From NCBI GenBank assembly GCA_947427205.1, contig CANEHB010000004.1, positions 1 through 64,000 on the forward strand: a DNA stretch of 64,000 bases. Direction: 5' to 3'. Numbering within the stretch: position 1 is the stretch's first letter; each line of letters begins with the position of its first letter. Below are positions 19,306-30,275 of the stretch, one piece after another. Below the pieces are notes generated by a model. That model worked only from the letters and a program-made list of their open reading frames with translations, searched no databases and was not told the DNA's origin. Source of the stretch: an uncultured Clostridium sp. (lineage in GTDB: Bacteria > Bacillota > Clostridia > TANB77 > CAG-508). A program made the position numbers and the translations under genes.

Positions 19306-19863
19306 CTATTCTTCAGAGGAAAAAACCGAAAAAGGAATCATTGCCTCAACTCCACACAGCATCTGAATAAAGGCTGCAACTGATTCAGGCATTCCTTCAG
19401 GAACAAAATTTCTGTATATTTGCATCATAAACTTATGGCTATTTCTTTCTACCATAGCACTGCAAATATCATTTATATCTTCTATTCCTTTTACCTGAAT
19501 GGATTCTTTAGCCATTTTAATAATCAGTGACTGTGCTTTCACATCATCAGTAAGGTGAAGAACCATCTCGATAGAATCTGCAAAATTCACCTTGAATGAT
19601 GCTATAACATCTTCTGCTATGCATTCTTTGTTCTGTTCAAATTCATTTCTTAATCTGTTAGCTGCAAGTTTTACATTAGCATCAGGTGCACTTTTCTCCA
19701 TTTTTTTCATCTGAACAATCAGATCCTCTGTTGCCAGATTGATTCTGTCCTTTACTTGTTCGGATTCCAGAAAAGCATTTACTTCTTCATACAGCCCTTT
19801 CTGCCGGAAGAATTTATCTTTTTCTTCCAACAATTTTTGTAGTTTCTTTTGTTCTTCGTTCAT
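19306..19863 (-). CDS. hypothetical protein, same foreign-looking block
   Basis: 185 aa, predicted helical; in-frame CGG at 19804-19806. Confidence 0.6.
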   Translation of the reverse strand: MNEEQKKLQKLLEEKDKFFRQKGLYEEVNAFLESEQVKDRINLATEDLIVQMKKMEKSAPDANVKLAANRLRNEFEQNKECIAEDVIASFKVNFADSIEMVLHLTDDVKAQSLIIKMAKESIQVKGIEDINDICSAMVERNSHKFMMQIYRNFVPEGMPESVAAFIQMLCGVEAMIPFSVFSSEE

Positions 19864-20086
19864 AATGATACCTCTCTTTTCATCTATATTGTAAGCTCAT
19901 GCATACATTTTTATTATAACACCAACCTAAAACTTATGTCAACCACATTATTTTTATCTATTTTCTATTATATAGATTAGTATATAAAATTAGTAAAATT
20001 TTTCTATTATACGAATATTATATAAATTTCATATAATAGAAAAAAGTGGATAATATTTAATAGAAAATATGAAGAACTTTTCTACT

Positions 20087-20144
20087 AAATAGAGAAGATT
20101 GAAATTGTTAAAATATTTCATAACAATTTTAATCTTCTCTATTT
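20087..20144. terminator. long hairpin downstream of the Sel1 gene
   Basis: 24-nt arms AAATAGAGAAGATTGAAATTGTTA / TAACAATTTTAATCTTCTCTATTT. Confidence 0.7.
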
Positions 20145-20168
20145 TACTTTTTATAATTTCTATTTTTA

Positions 20169-20678
20169 TTAATATTCTTTTCCAAATAAATTTTTATATT
20201 CTAATAAAACTTTATTTTGTAATTCTCCTACATAATCTTTAGTTTTTCCTTCAAAATCATTAATACTATAAAATTCTTCTAATCCAGCATCTTGATTTGA
20301 GTATAATGGTTGTTTTAAAACAGAACATTTATATTCTTCTGCTTTTCCATAATTTTTCTCAACTCCATCTCCCCAATAATATAATTTTCCTAAATAATAT
20401 TTAGAGAAAACATTTTCTGCTTTAGCTGATTTTTCAAAATATTCTTTTGCTTTTAAGTGATTAGTTTCTACTCCATTACCATTATAATAGATTTTTCCTA
20501 AGAAATAGTTTGCACCTTCTGATCCTCTTTCTGCTGCAACTTCAAAATATCCTCTTGCTTTTTCAAAGTCAACTCCTATTCCTGTTCCATTATAGTATAT
20601 TTTTCCTAACTCATAAATTGCACCAACATCTCCATTTTTTGCTAATCCTTCAAGTTCCTTAATATCTTTAGTACTCAT
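20169..20678 (-). CDS. Sel1-like repeat protein
   Basis: repeats such as GAIYELGKIYYNGTGIGVDFEKARGYFEVAAERG and ANYFLGKIYYNGNGVETNHLKAKEYFEKSAK. Confidence 0.9.
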   Translation of the reverse strand: MSTKDIKELEGLAKNGDVGAIYELGKIYYNGTGIGVDFEKARGYFEVAAERGSEGANYFLGKIYYNGNGVETNHLKAKEYFEKSAKAENVFSKYYLGKLYYWGDGVEKNYGKAEEYKCSVLKQPLYSNQDAGLEEFYSINDFEGKTKDYVGELQNKVLLEYKNLFGKEY

Positions 20679-21085
20679 ATTTTATCCTCCAACAATATCT
20701 TATCATTTTCTCCAATTATCTCTTTTATTATAGAAATTTTACCACTTTTTGTTTTTTTTTACTATAAATTTTCTATTACATTACTAATACAAATTGAATA
20801 CAAAAGAACAAAATAGAACATTATGAAAATTGCAAAAGACAAAATTAATTATAAATGTCCTCGTTTTCGTTTTTGTTCTGCATAACTTATCAGCTTTGCA
20901 TAACCTGTCTGTAACTCACTATGTTGCACACAGCTAAAAAATATGCAAAAATTGACAAAGCCTTTATATTATAAAAATTATAGAACAAATTTCTATAATA
21001 TAAAAGATTAGAACTATCTTATAATTCTAATCTCCTAATTTATTAAATATAGTACAAAATTTAAAATATATAAATGATTTACTAT

Positions 21086-21640
21086 TTATATTTCTAAATG
21101 TGTTCCTAAAAAACCTGCTGCTGATTGTGCAACTTTATCTTCTGCATCTCCCATTTTTTGATTAGGTTCTTTTGATAATAAAATTACACTTCCTACAACA
21201 TCCCCATCTGTTATTATAGGATATATAACTTGTGAATTATATATTCTTTCTCTACCTTCATTTTGAGTTATTGGAATAGCTATTTCGTTATTTTCTTTAC
21301 TTTTGAAAATCTCTTTATTTTCCATTACTTCTTCTAACTCTTTACTTAAGTTCTTTTCTAAAAAGTCTTTTTTTGAACCACCAGAAACTGCTATAACTGT
21401 ATCTTTATCTGTTATACATGCAATATGTCCTGTTGTTTTAGCTATAGTATCTGCATATGTGCTAGCAAATTCTGTAAGTTCACCTATTGGAGAATATTTT
21501 TTTAATATAATTTCTCCTTCTTTATCTGTGAATATTTCTAGTGGATCTCCTTCTTTTATTCTATGGACTTTTCTTATTTCTTTAGGAATAACAACTCTAC
21601 CTAAATCATCTATTCTTCTTACAACACCTGTTGCTTTCAT
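21086..21640 (-). CDS. spoVT: stage V sporulation protein T (AbrB-type DNA binding + GAF)
   Basis: MKATGVVRRIDDLGRVVIPKEIRKVHRIKEGDPLEIFTDKEGEIILKKYSPI. Confidence 0.95.
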   Translation of the reverse strand: MKATGVVRRIDDLGRVVIPKEIRKVHRIKEGDPLEIFTDKEGEIILKKYSPIGELTEFASTYADTIAKTTGHIACITDKDTVIAVSGGSKKDFLEKNLSKELEEVMENKEIFKSKENNEIAIPITQNEGRERIYNSQVIYPIITDGDVVGSVILLSKEPNQKMGDAEDKVAQSAAGFLGTHLEI

Positions 21641-21738
21641 AAATTCCTCCTTATTTTTGTATTTATACTTTTATTATGACAAATAAGGTAAAATTTATAC
21701 ATTTTTATATATTTTTTTTTATTCGTTGCAAGATAACT

Positions 21739-22164
21739 CTAATTTTTATTTTTTAAACTCATTTCACAATATCTACATCTATAAACTTCTTTTTCTTTAT
21801 CTGTTAAAATAAATATTTGATCTAAATCTTTTTCAATTGAAGTAATACATCTTGGATTATTACATTTTACCACATTAACAACTTTTTCTGGTAAACTTAA
21901 TTTTCTTTTTTCAATTATTTTATCATTTTCAACAACATTTACAGTAATATTGTGATCTATAAATCCTAAAGTTTCTAAATTAATATCTATCTTTTTATCT
22001 ATTTTTATAATATCTTTTTTTCCAGTTTTTTTACTTTTTGCATTTGTTATAATTGCTACTTGACAATCTAACTCATTTAAATGAAGCACTTCGTATATTT
22101 CCATTCCTTTTCCAGCTTGAATATGATCTATTACATATCCGTTTTTTATACTATCAATATTCAT
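21739..22164 (-). CDS. pyrI: aspartate carbamoyltransferase regulatory subunit
   Basis: NIDSIKNGYVIDHIQAGKGMEIY; zinc site CNNPRCITS...CRYCE. Confidence 0.93.
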   Translation of the reverse strand: MNIDSIKNGYVIDHIQAGKGMEIYEVLHLNELDCQVAIITNAKSKKTGKKDIIKIDKKIDINLETLGFIDHNITVNVVENDKIIEKRKLSLPEKVVNVVKCNNPRCITSIEKDLDQIFILTDKEKEVYRCRYCEMSLKNKN

Positions 22165-23078
22165 TATTTTACCTCCAACATTTTTAATATTAGTGCCATT
22201 CTTATGTATTTTCCATATTCTGCTTGTTTAAAATAGCAAGCTCTTGAATCATCATCAACATCTGTTGAAATTTCATTTACTCTTGGTAATGGATGCATTA
22301 TACATAAATCTTTTTTAGCTTTTTTTAGTTTTTCCTTATTTAAAATATAATAATCTTTTAAACGAATATAGTCTGCTTCATTAAAAAACCTTTCTTTTTG
22401 AACTCTTGTCATATAAAGGATATCTAAGTCTCCCATATATTCCTCTATATCTTTTGTTTCTATATATTCAATATTATTCTTTTCTAATACATCTCTTTTT
22501 ATATATTCTGGAAGCTTTAATTCATCTGGTGAAATAAGTATAAATTTTATATTTTTATATCTTGACATTGCTGTAATTAAAGAATGTACTGTTCTACCAA
22601 ATTTTAAGTCTCCACAAAGACCTACTGTTAAATTATCTAAACGACCTTTTTCACATTTTATTGTTAATAAATCTGTTAATGTTTGTGTTGGATGATTATG
22701 ACCACCATCTCCTGCATTTATTATTGGCACATTTGATTTTAATGATGCAACATATGGAGCACCTTCTTTTGGATGTCTCATTACAATTATATCACTGTAA
22801 GCACCTACCATTCGTATAGTGTCTGATACAGTTTCTCCTTTTGAAACTGAAGTTGAGGCTGCTTCTGAGAAACCTAAAACTTGTCCTCCTAATGAAATCA
22901 TAGCTGATTCATGACTTAATCTTGTTCTTGTACTTGGTTCAAAAAATAAAGTAGCTAATATCTTACCATCACATTTATGAGAATATTTCTCTTTGTTACT
23001 GATAATGTCTTTAGCTACTTCAATCAAATTATCAATTTCTTCTACTGATAAATCCTTTATATCAATTAAATGCTTCAT
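22164..23078 (-). CDS. pyrB: aspartate carbamoyltransferase catalytic subunit
   Basis: [41 protein letters not shown]. Confidence 0.97.
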   Translation of the reverse strand: MKHLIDIKDLSVEEIDNLIEVAKDIISNKEKYSHKCDGKILATLFFEPSTRTRLSHESAMISLGGQVLGFSEAASTSVSKGETVSDTIRMVGAYSDIIVMRHPKEGAPYVASLKSNVPIINAGDGGHNHPTQTLTDLLTIKCEKGRLDNLTVGLCGDLKFGRTVHSLITAMSRYKNIKFILISPDELKLPEYIKRDVLEKNNIEYIETKDIEEYMGDLDILYMTRVQKERFFNEADYIRLKDYYILNKEKLKKAKKDLCIMHPLPRVNEISTDVDDDSRACYFKQAEYGKYIRMALILKMLEVK

Positions 23079-23142
23079 TTTTCTTCTCCTTTTAATTTTT
23101 TCTTATTTTATCAAATTATATATGCATTTGTAAATATATATA

Positions 23143-23180
23143 GAAAAAAAGATGATTAAAAAATTAACCATCTTTTCATT
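23143..23180 (-). terminator. hairpin/T-tract between nfo and pyrB (terminator or attenuator)
   Basis: minus strand AAAGATGGTTAATTTTTTAATCATCTTTTTTT. Confidence 0.6.
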
Positions 23181-23323
23181 TATTTTAATTTGGGGATTTT
23201 ACTAAATTTTCTTGTTACTTGTTATCGTACAATTTTTATAACTTAAGAACCATCGCATCTCTCCTCTCTCTTTAGTATGAGTTAATTTTATACAATGTTT
23301 CTTAAAATAACCTTAAAAAATTA

Positions 23324-24157
23324 TTAATATTTATATAATTTTCTTAATAATTTAATCTCTTTTTCGTATCCATCTAGTTCATTTGGTGTTTCTAAAAAGA
23401 ATGGTAAATTCTTAAGTTTTGGATGGTTTATAATTCTTTCAAAAGCATCTATTCCTATTGTTCCTTCCCCAATTTTTTCATGTCTATCTTTATGAGCTCC
23501 AATCTCATTTTTACTATCGTTTATATGGATTGCTTTTAATTTATCAAGCCCTATTACTTTATCAAATTCTTCTAAAACTCCGTCTAAATTATTTACTATG
23601 TCATATCCAGCATCATTTACATGACAAGTATCTAAGCATACTCCTATTTTTTCTTTTAATTTTACTCCATCTATAATTTGTTTTAATTCTTCAAAGTTTT
23701 TTCCTATTTCAGAACCTTTACCTGCCATTGTTTCTAATAATACTGTTGTTGTTTGATTTTCTTTTATTACTTCATTTAAAATATCTATAATATATTTAAT
23801 ACCTACTTCTATACCCTGCCCTACATGACTTCCAGGATGAAAATTATATAAATTATTAGGTGTATATTCTAATCTTTTCAAATCGTCTCTCATAGTTTCT
23901 TTAGCAAATTCCCTAATGCTTTCATCTTTTGAGGCACAATTTAAAGTATATGGAGCATGTGCTAAAACAACGTCTATTCCTACTTCTTTAGATTTTTCTA
24001 AAAATAATTTTATATCATTTTCATCTATATCTTTTGCTTTTCCACCTCTTGGATTTCTAGTAAAGAATTGAAAAGTATTTGCACCTATTTTTTCACTTAC
24101 ATTTGCCATATCTAAATATCCTTTAGAGGCTGATAAATGACATCCTATTTTAAACAT
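23324..24157 (-). CDS. nfo: deoxyribonuclease IV (endonuclease IV)
   Basis: [64 protein letters not shown]. Confidence 0.95.
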   Translation of the reverse strand: MFKIGCHLSASKGYLDMANVSEKIGANTFQFFTRNPRGGKAKDIDENDIKLFLEKSKEVGIDVVLAHAPYTLNCASKDESIREFAKETMRDDLKRLEYTPNNLYNFHPGSHVGQGIEVGIKYIIDILNEVIKENQTTTVLLETMAGKGSEIGKNFEELKQIIDGVKLKEKIGVCLDTCHVNDAGYDIVNNLDGVLEEFDKVIGLDKLKAIHINDSKNEIGAHKDRHEKIGEGTIGIDAFERIINHPKLKNLPFFLETPNELDGYEKEIKLLRKLYKY

Positions 24158-24297
24158 AATTTTATTCTTCCTAACTTTTTTAATAATTATAAATTTTAGT
24201 TCTAAAACTTATATTATTCTAACATACTTTTTATCACAATATTTTAATCTAAAATTTATAATAGTATTTTTAATTAAATTCAAATATATTTTTTTAT

Positions 24298-26292
24298 TTA
24301 TATACTATCAATATCTATTGCTTTTTTTCTTGTATATATACGTCTTCTTGGTAAATCTTTATATAAATTTAATATGTTTTCTAAGTCATTTGCAAATTCT
24401 CTTAAAGTAACTGTTTTTATATTAACTTCTTTACCTGCACAATATTCATCAAGAGTAGCTTTTAATTCAGTTATAAAAGGAATTTCAGCTTCAATTTCTC
24501 TTCTATATTTTTTAGCTCTTATTAATAGCATTTCTTTTATTTTCATTATATCTTCATTACTTGCACATGTAATTCTTTGCATCATTTTATTAACATCGTA
24601 GTAATTTAATATTGGAGTTTTTGAGCATTCTGTAGTAAATTTATCATAAAATACTTCCATTTTCATTGGTATACACTTAAATATTTCTTCTGCCTTCTCT
24701 TTATACATCTTGATTTTCAATTTTCTATTCAATTCATGGAAATGTTGAAGTACATCATTCATATCTTCTCCAACATCAATTCCAATTCTTGAAAGTTCCT
24801 CTTCTATATTGTCGCAATATTCAGACGTTTCAGCTGCTAAATTCATACCATCTAAAAATATTTCTTTAACTTCTTGCATTTCATAAGGTATTAATTTTCT
24901 TCTTGAAAAATAACTAAAATATGCAAATAATTTTACAAGTTCTATTAACTTTAAATCTCCGTTTTTTACATTTGAAATTACTTCTTCTATAACATATGGG
25001 AACTGATCATCTGATATTTTCCAATATTCTTCTGTAAGCAATCTTTTATATCCTGGTAATTTTTCAGTATCTATTGTTTGAATAATCATTTCCATATCAT
25101 TTTTAAAAGTTTTCATATCAAAAATTCTTGTTCTCACATATACTTCTATAAATTTAAAAAATCTATACTCTGATTTAAAATTAAAATAATAGTTGTTATC
25201 AAATTCTTTTATATAAAATTGTCTATTATCCATTAAAACTCTTGAAGAAACTAAAATTGATTTATATTCTTCATTACTACTAATATTTACAAATTTATCT
25301 TTTGTTATTTTTCCTGCCTTTATTTCAAAAGATACAGCTATTGTAAATATTAACATAGTTTGTAATACTCTTAAATTAGTATTTGGATAAAATTTATTTA
25401 CTGTTTCAAAAATCTTTTTAAAATCATTTAATGCATGTTTCAAAATTCTAAGATTTCTAGTTCCTGATTTTATAAATGTATTTGTTATTAAATCTGTATG
25501 TTCTCTTAAAAATCTAATTAAATCTTCATTTGTCTCATATCTCATTAAAAGTCCATTTATTATATAATTAAATTTTGGTGCATATTCAAAAGTTTCACCT
25601 ATTAATTTTTCTTTTATTCTTTCATAATCATTTGCTTTATCAAATACATATTCTATTTTTTCACCAATTTTTTCAACCATTGGTTTATCTGCTGTAAGCA
25701 ATGTTCCTTCTTTATCTAAAAGATATGTTGCAATAAAAGTTTTCATTTCTAAATTTGAACTTTTTAATTTTGTTGATAATTCCTTTTCATTACAAATTAT
25801 AATTGTTTTTATATGATCATGTTCAACAAAATTATTAATATATCCTAATATATCTATAACATCAACATTAGCTCTCTCTAAGTCATCAAAACATAGTACT
25901 TTATCATCTGTTGAAAAAAATTGTGCATAATCCATCTTGTCCCCATTTTGTGTTACACCAAAAAGATGTGCCATATCTAATCCTGTTTTTGCATATTCAG
26001 GTATAGATGTTTTATCATGAGATGTCATATATTTTCTCATGTTTTTATCCATAAGCTGTGTTGTTTCTATAAATATTTTTTTACTAATATCTTCTAAGTT
26101 TGATATTCCATATAATGACATATAAATTGTTGTATATTTTTTTCCATTAAATGAAAGTGAATCTATTTTATTTCTAATTTTGTTATTCCAAAAATAAGTT
26201 TTTCCACTTCCCCATTCACCATTTATCATTATTGCATAATCAGTATAATCAGCTCTTACATAATCTAAAATACTTTCTACTAAATCTTCCAT
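24298..26292 (-). CDS. KAP-family P-loop NTPase
   Basis: Walker A INGEWGSGKTYFW; Walker B KVLCFDDLERANVDV; 664 aa. Confidence 0.8.
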   Translation of the reverse strand: MEDLVESILDYVRADYTDYAIMINGEWGSGKTYFWNNKIRNKIDSLSFNGKKYTTIYMSLYGISNLEDISKKIFIETTQLMDKNMRKYMTSHDKTSIPEYAKTGLDMAHLFGVTQNGDKMDYAQFFSTDDKVLCFDDLERANVDVIDILGYINNFVEHDHIKTIIICNEKELSTKLKSSNLEMKTFIATYLLDKEGTLLTADKPMVEKIGEKIEYVFDKANDYERIKEKLIGETFEYAPKFNYIINGLLMRYETNEDLIRFLREHTDLITNTFIKSGTRNLRILKHALNDFKKIFETVNKFYPNTNLRVLQTMLIFTIAVSFEIKAGKITKDKFVNISSNEEYKSILVSSRVLMDNRQFYIKEFDNNYYFNFKSEYRFFKFIEVYVRTRIFDMKTFKNDMEMIIQTIDTEKLPGYKRLLTEEYWKISDDQFPYVIEEVISNVKNGDLKLIELVKLFAYFSYFSRRKLIPYEMQEVKEIFLDGMNLAAETSEYCDNIEEELSRIGIDVGEDMNDVLQHFHELNRKLKIKMYKEKAEEIFKCIPMKMEVFYDKFTTECSKTPILNYYDVNKMMQRITCASNEDIMKIKEMLLIRAKKYRREIEAEIPFITELKATLDEYCAGKEVNIKTVTLREFANDLENILNLYKDLPRRRIYTRKKAIDIDSI

Positions 26293-26405
26293 TTAATCCT
26301 CCTTATACTAACTTTGTTCATACGTAATTCAATTCTTTTTAGTTTTCAAAGCTATGAAACAGTAATAGTGCTTGTATTAGTATCTTGCAACAATCTATTA
26401 AAATA

Positions 26406-27143
26406 TTAGTCTTTTGCAATTACTATAACTAATATTTCATTTGCTCCAGATTCTTTTAGCTTTTTTGATATTTCATTAACTGTTGATCCTGTTGTATATA
26501 TATCATCAAACAAAATTATTTTCTTACCTTTTATCTTATTTTTTTCATTAATAATATAAGCATCTTTTATATTATCTTTTCTTTCTCCTTTTTTTAATGT
26601 ACTTTGAGTTTTTGTATTTTTAATCTTTACTATTACATCTTCTTGATGTAAAATTTCATATTTTTTAGCTATTGATTTTGCTATTAATTCTGCTTGATTA
26701 TATCCTCTTTTTTGTTTTTTTATTTTCTCCATTGGAACTGAAATTATTATATCATATAATTTTAAAATTTCATAAAGTTTTTTATTTTTTAAAATTTGAT
26801 TTACAAAAAAGTCTGATAGATAAGGCTTATTTCCAAATTTATATTTCAATATATATTTTCTGATAATACTTTTGTACTCAAAACAATATAATAATTTTTC
26901 CCAATATATTTTTTCACCTTGTACAAAATAATACTTTTGTTTTAAATTCACATCATGAATATTTAATTTATCCATAATCATTTTTTTATTATCAATAATT
27001 TCAAATTTTTTATATTTATTAAATCTTTTTTCACATTCTTCACATACATAATTTCTATTTAATTTTCCACACATTACACAAGTTTGTGGAAATAAAAAAT
27101 TGAGAACAAACTCAAGCATCTTTGCTCCTTTCTTTGCCCCCAA
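26406..27143 (-). CDS. ComF family phosphoribosyltransferase
   Basis: N-terminal Cys4 (CVMCGKLNRNYVCEEC) and KIILFDDIYTTGSTVNEI PRPP motif. Confidence 0.92.
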   Translation of the reverse strand: MGAKKGAKMLEFVLNFLFPQTCVMCGKLNRNYVCEECEKRFNKYKKFEIIDNKKMIMDKLNIHDVNLKQKYYFVQGEKIYWEKLLYCFEYKSIIRKYILKYKFGNKPYLSDFFVNQILKNKKLYEILKLYDIIISVPMEKIKKQKRGYNQAELIAKSIAKKYEILHQEDVIVKIKNTKTQSTLKKGERKDNIKDAYIINEKNKIKGKKIILFDDIYTTGSTVNEISKKLKESGANEILVIVIAKD

Positions 27144-27158
27144 TTTTTATTTAAAATT

Positions 27159-29846
27159 TTATTTCTTTAAACTTTCTAATCTTTCTTCTACATTGATAAG
27201 CATTTGTTTGTAATTTTCAAGTTTTGCTTTTTCTTCATTAACTTTTGATTCTGGTGCTTTATTTACAAAACCTGGATTTGATAACATTTTCTCTCCTCTT
27301 GTAACTTCTGCTTCTAATTTTGTTTTTTCATCTTGTAATCTTTTTATTTCCTCTTCAATATCAACCAATTCTTCAAATGGTATATAAACTTTTAAATCAT
27401 CTACAACTATTGAAACTGCGTTTTGAGGAACTTCTGCCTCATTTTTTACAATAACTATTTCATTTGCAAATCCTAATTTTAATAAAAATTCTTCTGCTTC
27501 TTTTATTTCTTTTTCTATAGAATTTGACATTATTAATAATTTTGATTTTTTAGATGGATGAACATTCATTTTTGTTCTAACATTTCTAATTTCAACAATT
27601 ACCCTTTTTAATTTTTCTATAGTATCTTCTTCTTTATCAAATATAAATTTTTCTCTTATATCTGGCCATTTTGCTACTATTAAATCAGGTGTTCCAAAAT
27701 AAATTAAATTTGAATATATTTCTGATGTAACAAATGGCATAAATGGATGTAATAGCTTTAGTGAAGAAGCAAATACATGATTTAGTACATCTGTTACAGC
27801 TACTTTTGTGTTCTCATCTTCACTATAAATTCTTGGTTTTACCATTTCTATATACCAATCACAAAATTCATTCCAAACAAAACCATATATTTTGTCTAGT
27901 GCAATTCCTAAATCATAATTATCAAGATTTTTACTAACATCTACTACTAATTTATCAAGTTTGTTTAAAATCCATTTATCTTCAATTCTTAATAATTCTG
28001 GATTATAGGCTTTTTCTTTTTCAAAAACTTCATAGCAAAATTCTCTTACTTTTTCTTCATCAGCTGAATTCATTGTAATAAATTTAGCTGCATTCCATAT
28101 TTTATTTGCAAAATTTGAAGCTTGTTCTAGTTTTTCAGGCATAAATCTAATATCATTTCCCATTGTTGTACCTGAAAGTAATGAAAATCTTAAACTATCT
28201 GCTCCGTATTTATCTATAATTTCTAATGGATCTATACCATTTCCTAAAGTTTTAGACATCTTTCTTCCTTGGCTATCTCTAACTATTCCATGTATTAAAA
28301 TATCTTTAAATGGTACTTCTCCTGTAAATTCTAATCCTTGTGTCATCATTCTTGAAATCCAGAAAGTTATAATATCAAATCCTGTTACTAAAGTTTGTGT
28401 TGGATAAAATTCTTTATAATCTTCTGATTCTGTATTTGGCCAACCAAGAGTAGAAAATGGCCATAATGCAGAACTAAACCAGGTGTCTAAAGTATCTGGA
28501 TCTTGAACTAAATTTGTACTTTCGCATTTTTCACATTTTTCAGGTGTACTTTTAGCTACACTAATATGATTGCAGTCCTTACAAGTATAAGCTGGTATTC
28601 TATGTCCCCACCATAACTGACGTGAAATGCACCAATCTTGTATATTATCTAACCAATGAAAATATTGTTTTTCATATCTTTGAGGAACGAATTTTGCTTC
28701 TCCATTTCTTACACTATCAGCAGCTCTTTTTGCTAAATCTTTCATACTTACAAACCATTGCTCTGAAATTTTTGGTTCTATAGTATTTTTACATCTTTCA
28801 CATTTTGCTACATTATGTGTATAATCTTCTGTTCTTACTAATGCTCCTATTTCATCTAATTTTTTAACAATTGCTTTTCTTGCATCTAGTAAATCCATAC
28901 CTGCATATTCTGGCACTAAATTTCCCATTTTAAAGTGTTCATCAAATACTTCAATTATTTCTAGATTATGACGTAATCCTGCTTGATAATCATTCATGTC
29001 ATGTGCTGGTGTGATTTTAACACAACCTGTTCCAAATTCCATTTCAACAAATTCATCTGCTATTATTGGAATTTCTTTATCCATTATTGGAAGTATACAA
29101 GTTTTTCCAACTAAATTTTTATATCTATCATCATCTGGATGGACTGCAATTGCTGTATCTCCAAGCATTGTTTCTGGTCTTGTTGTTGCTACTTCTATAT
29201 AATCATTTTCTGTTCCCGTTATTTTATATCTAATATGCCATAAATGTGATGCTTCTTCTTTATATTCAACTTCTGCATCTGAAATTGATGTATTACAACT
29301 TGTACACCAATTTACCATTCTTTTTCCTTTATATATTAATCCTTTTTCATATAATTTAACAAATTGTTCTAAAACGCTATCAGACATTCCTTCATCTAAA
29401 GTAAATCTATTTCTATCCCAATCACAAGAACATCCAAGTTTTCTTTGTTGTTTTTGAATAATTCCACCATATTCTTTAGTCCAATTCCATGCTTCTTCTA
29501 AGAATTTATCTCTTCCTAAATCTTGTTTAGATTTCCCCTCTTTTGCAAGTTTTTGTACAACTTTCATTTCTGTTGAAATTGATGCATGGTCTGTTCCAGG
29601 AAGCCATAATGTTTTAAATCTTCTCATTCTTTTATATCTAATTAAAATATCTTGTATTGCTCCATCTAGTGCATGCCCCATATGCAATTTTCCTGTTACA
29701 TTAGGAGGTGGCATCATTATACAATAAGTTTCCCCATTATTTTTTTCTGATGGTTTAAAATATCCTTTTTCTTCCCACCCCTTATATAATCTGTCTTCAA
29801 AATCTTTTGGATTAAATTTGTCATTTAATTTTGTTTTTTCACTCAT
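27159..29846 (-). CDS. valS: valyl-tRNA synthetase
   Basis: PPPNVTGKLHMGHAL, GTDHASISTEMKV, GRKMSKTLGNGIDPLE. Confidence 0.98.
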   Translation of the reverse strand: MSEKTKLNDKFNPKDFEDRLYKGWEEKGYFKPSEKNNGETYCIMMPPPNVTGKLHMGHALDGAIQDILIRYKRMRRFKTLWLPGTDHASISTEMKVVQKLAKEGKSKQDLGRDKFLEEAWNWTKEYGGIIQKQQRKLGCSCDWDRNRFTLDEGMSDSVLEQFVKLYEKGLIYKGKRMVNWCTSCNTSISDAEVEYKEEASHLWHIRYKITGTENDYIEVATTRPETMLGDTAIAVHPDDDRYKNLVGKTCILPIMDKEIPIIADEFVEMEFGTGCVKITPAHDMNDYQAGLRHNLEIIEVFDEHFKMGNLVPEYAGMDLLDARKAIVKKLDEIGALVRTEDYTHNVAKCERCKNTIEPKISEQWFVSMKDLAKRAADSVRNGEAKFVPQRYEKQYFHWLDNIQDWCISRQLWWGHRIPAYTCKDCNHISVAKSTPEKCEKCESTNLVQDPDTLDTWFSSALWPFSTLGWPNTESEDYKEFYPTQTLVTGFDIITFWISRMMTQGLEFTGEVPFKDILIHGIVRDSQGRKMSKTLGNGIDPLEIIDKYGADSLRFSLLSGTTMGNDIRFMPEKLEQASNFANKIWNAAKFITMNSADEEKVREFCYEVFEKEKAYNPELLRIEDKWILNKLDKLVVDVSKNLDNYDLGIALDKIYGFVWNEFCDWYIEMVKPRIYSEDENTKVAVTDVLNHVFASSLKLLHPFMPFVTSEIYSNLIYFGTPDLIVAKWPDIREKFIFDKEEDTIEKLKRVIVEIRNVRTKMNVHPSKKSKLLIMSNSIEKEIKEAEEFLLKLGFANEIVIVKNEAEVPQNAVSIVVDDLKVYIPFEELVDIEEEIKRLQDEKTKLEAEVTRGEKMLSNPGFVNKAPESKVNEEKAKLENYKQMLINVEERLESLKK

Positions 29847-29939
29847 ATAATAATACCTCCTAAAATTTTATTTCTTTTATATTTATTAAATATACCTATG
29901 CTATTATAATTAAATTTAATGGTATCTTTAAAATACAAA

Positions 29940-30190
29940 AAAGCCCTTATACTTACGTATAAGGGCGAATATTTACCACGGTACCACCTTATTTATCTAT
30001 TTTAATTATTTAAAATAAACATCTCTTAGATTTTAACGTATCTTACACGAATATACTTAAAGTTAATTTCAGTATATCAACTCCAAAGCTACCTTCAAAC
30101 AAACCTTACTATTTAAGAAGCTCTCAGCCTATGACTTCTTTTCTCTTTATAGAGCTTTTGTTTTACTCCTCTTTTTCATAGTTTTTAAAT
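29940..30190 (-). promoter_or_regulatory. T-box riboswitch leader of valS
   Basis: minus strand AAGGTGGTACCGTGG followed by CGCCCTTATACGTAAGTATAAGGGCTTTTTTG terminator. Confidence 0.92.
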
Positions 30191-30275
30191 TATATTTAAT
30201 ATATTAACATAATTTTCTAAGTAAATCAAGAGTTATTTTTAATTGATTTATATAAAAATTTCCTAATTATCACTT

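Noticed and set aside
19124-19366. 80-aa + strand ORF
   Set aside because: Covers the terminator hairpin and antisense of the 19306-19863 gene; no support.
23181-23320. PyrR-binding attenuator upstream of pyrB
   Set aside because: A hairpin/T-tract is present but I could not find a convincing PyrR anti-antiterminator consensus.
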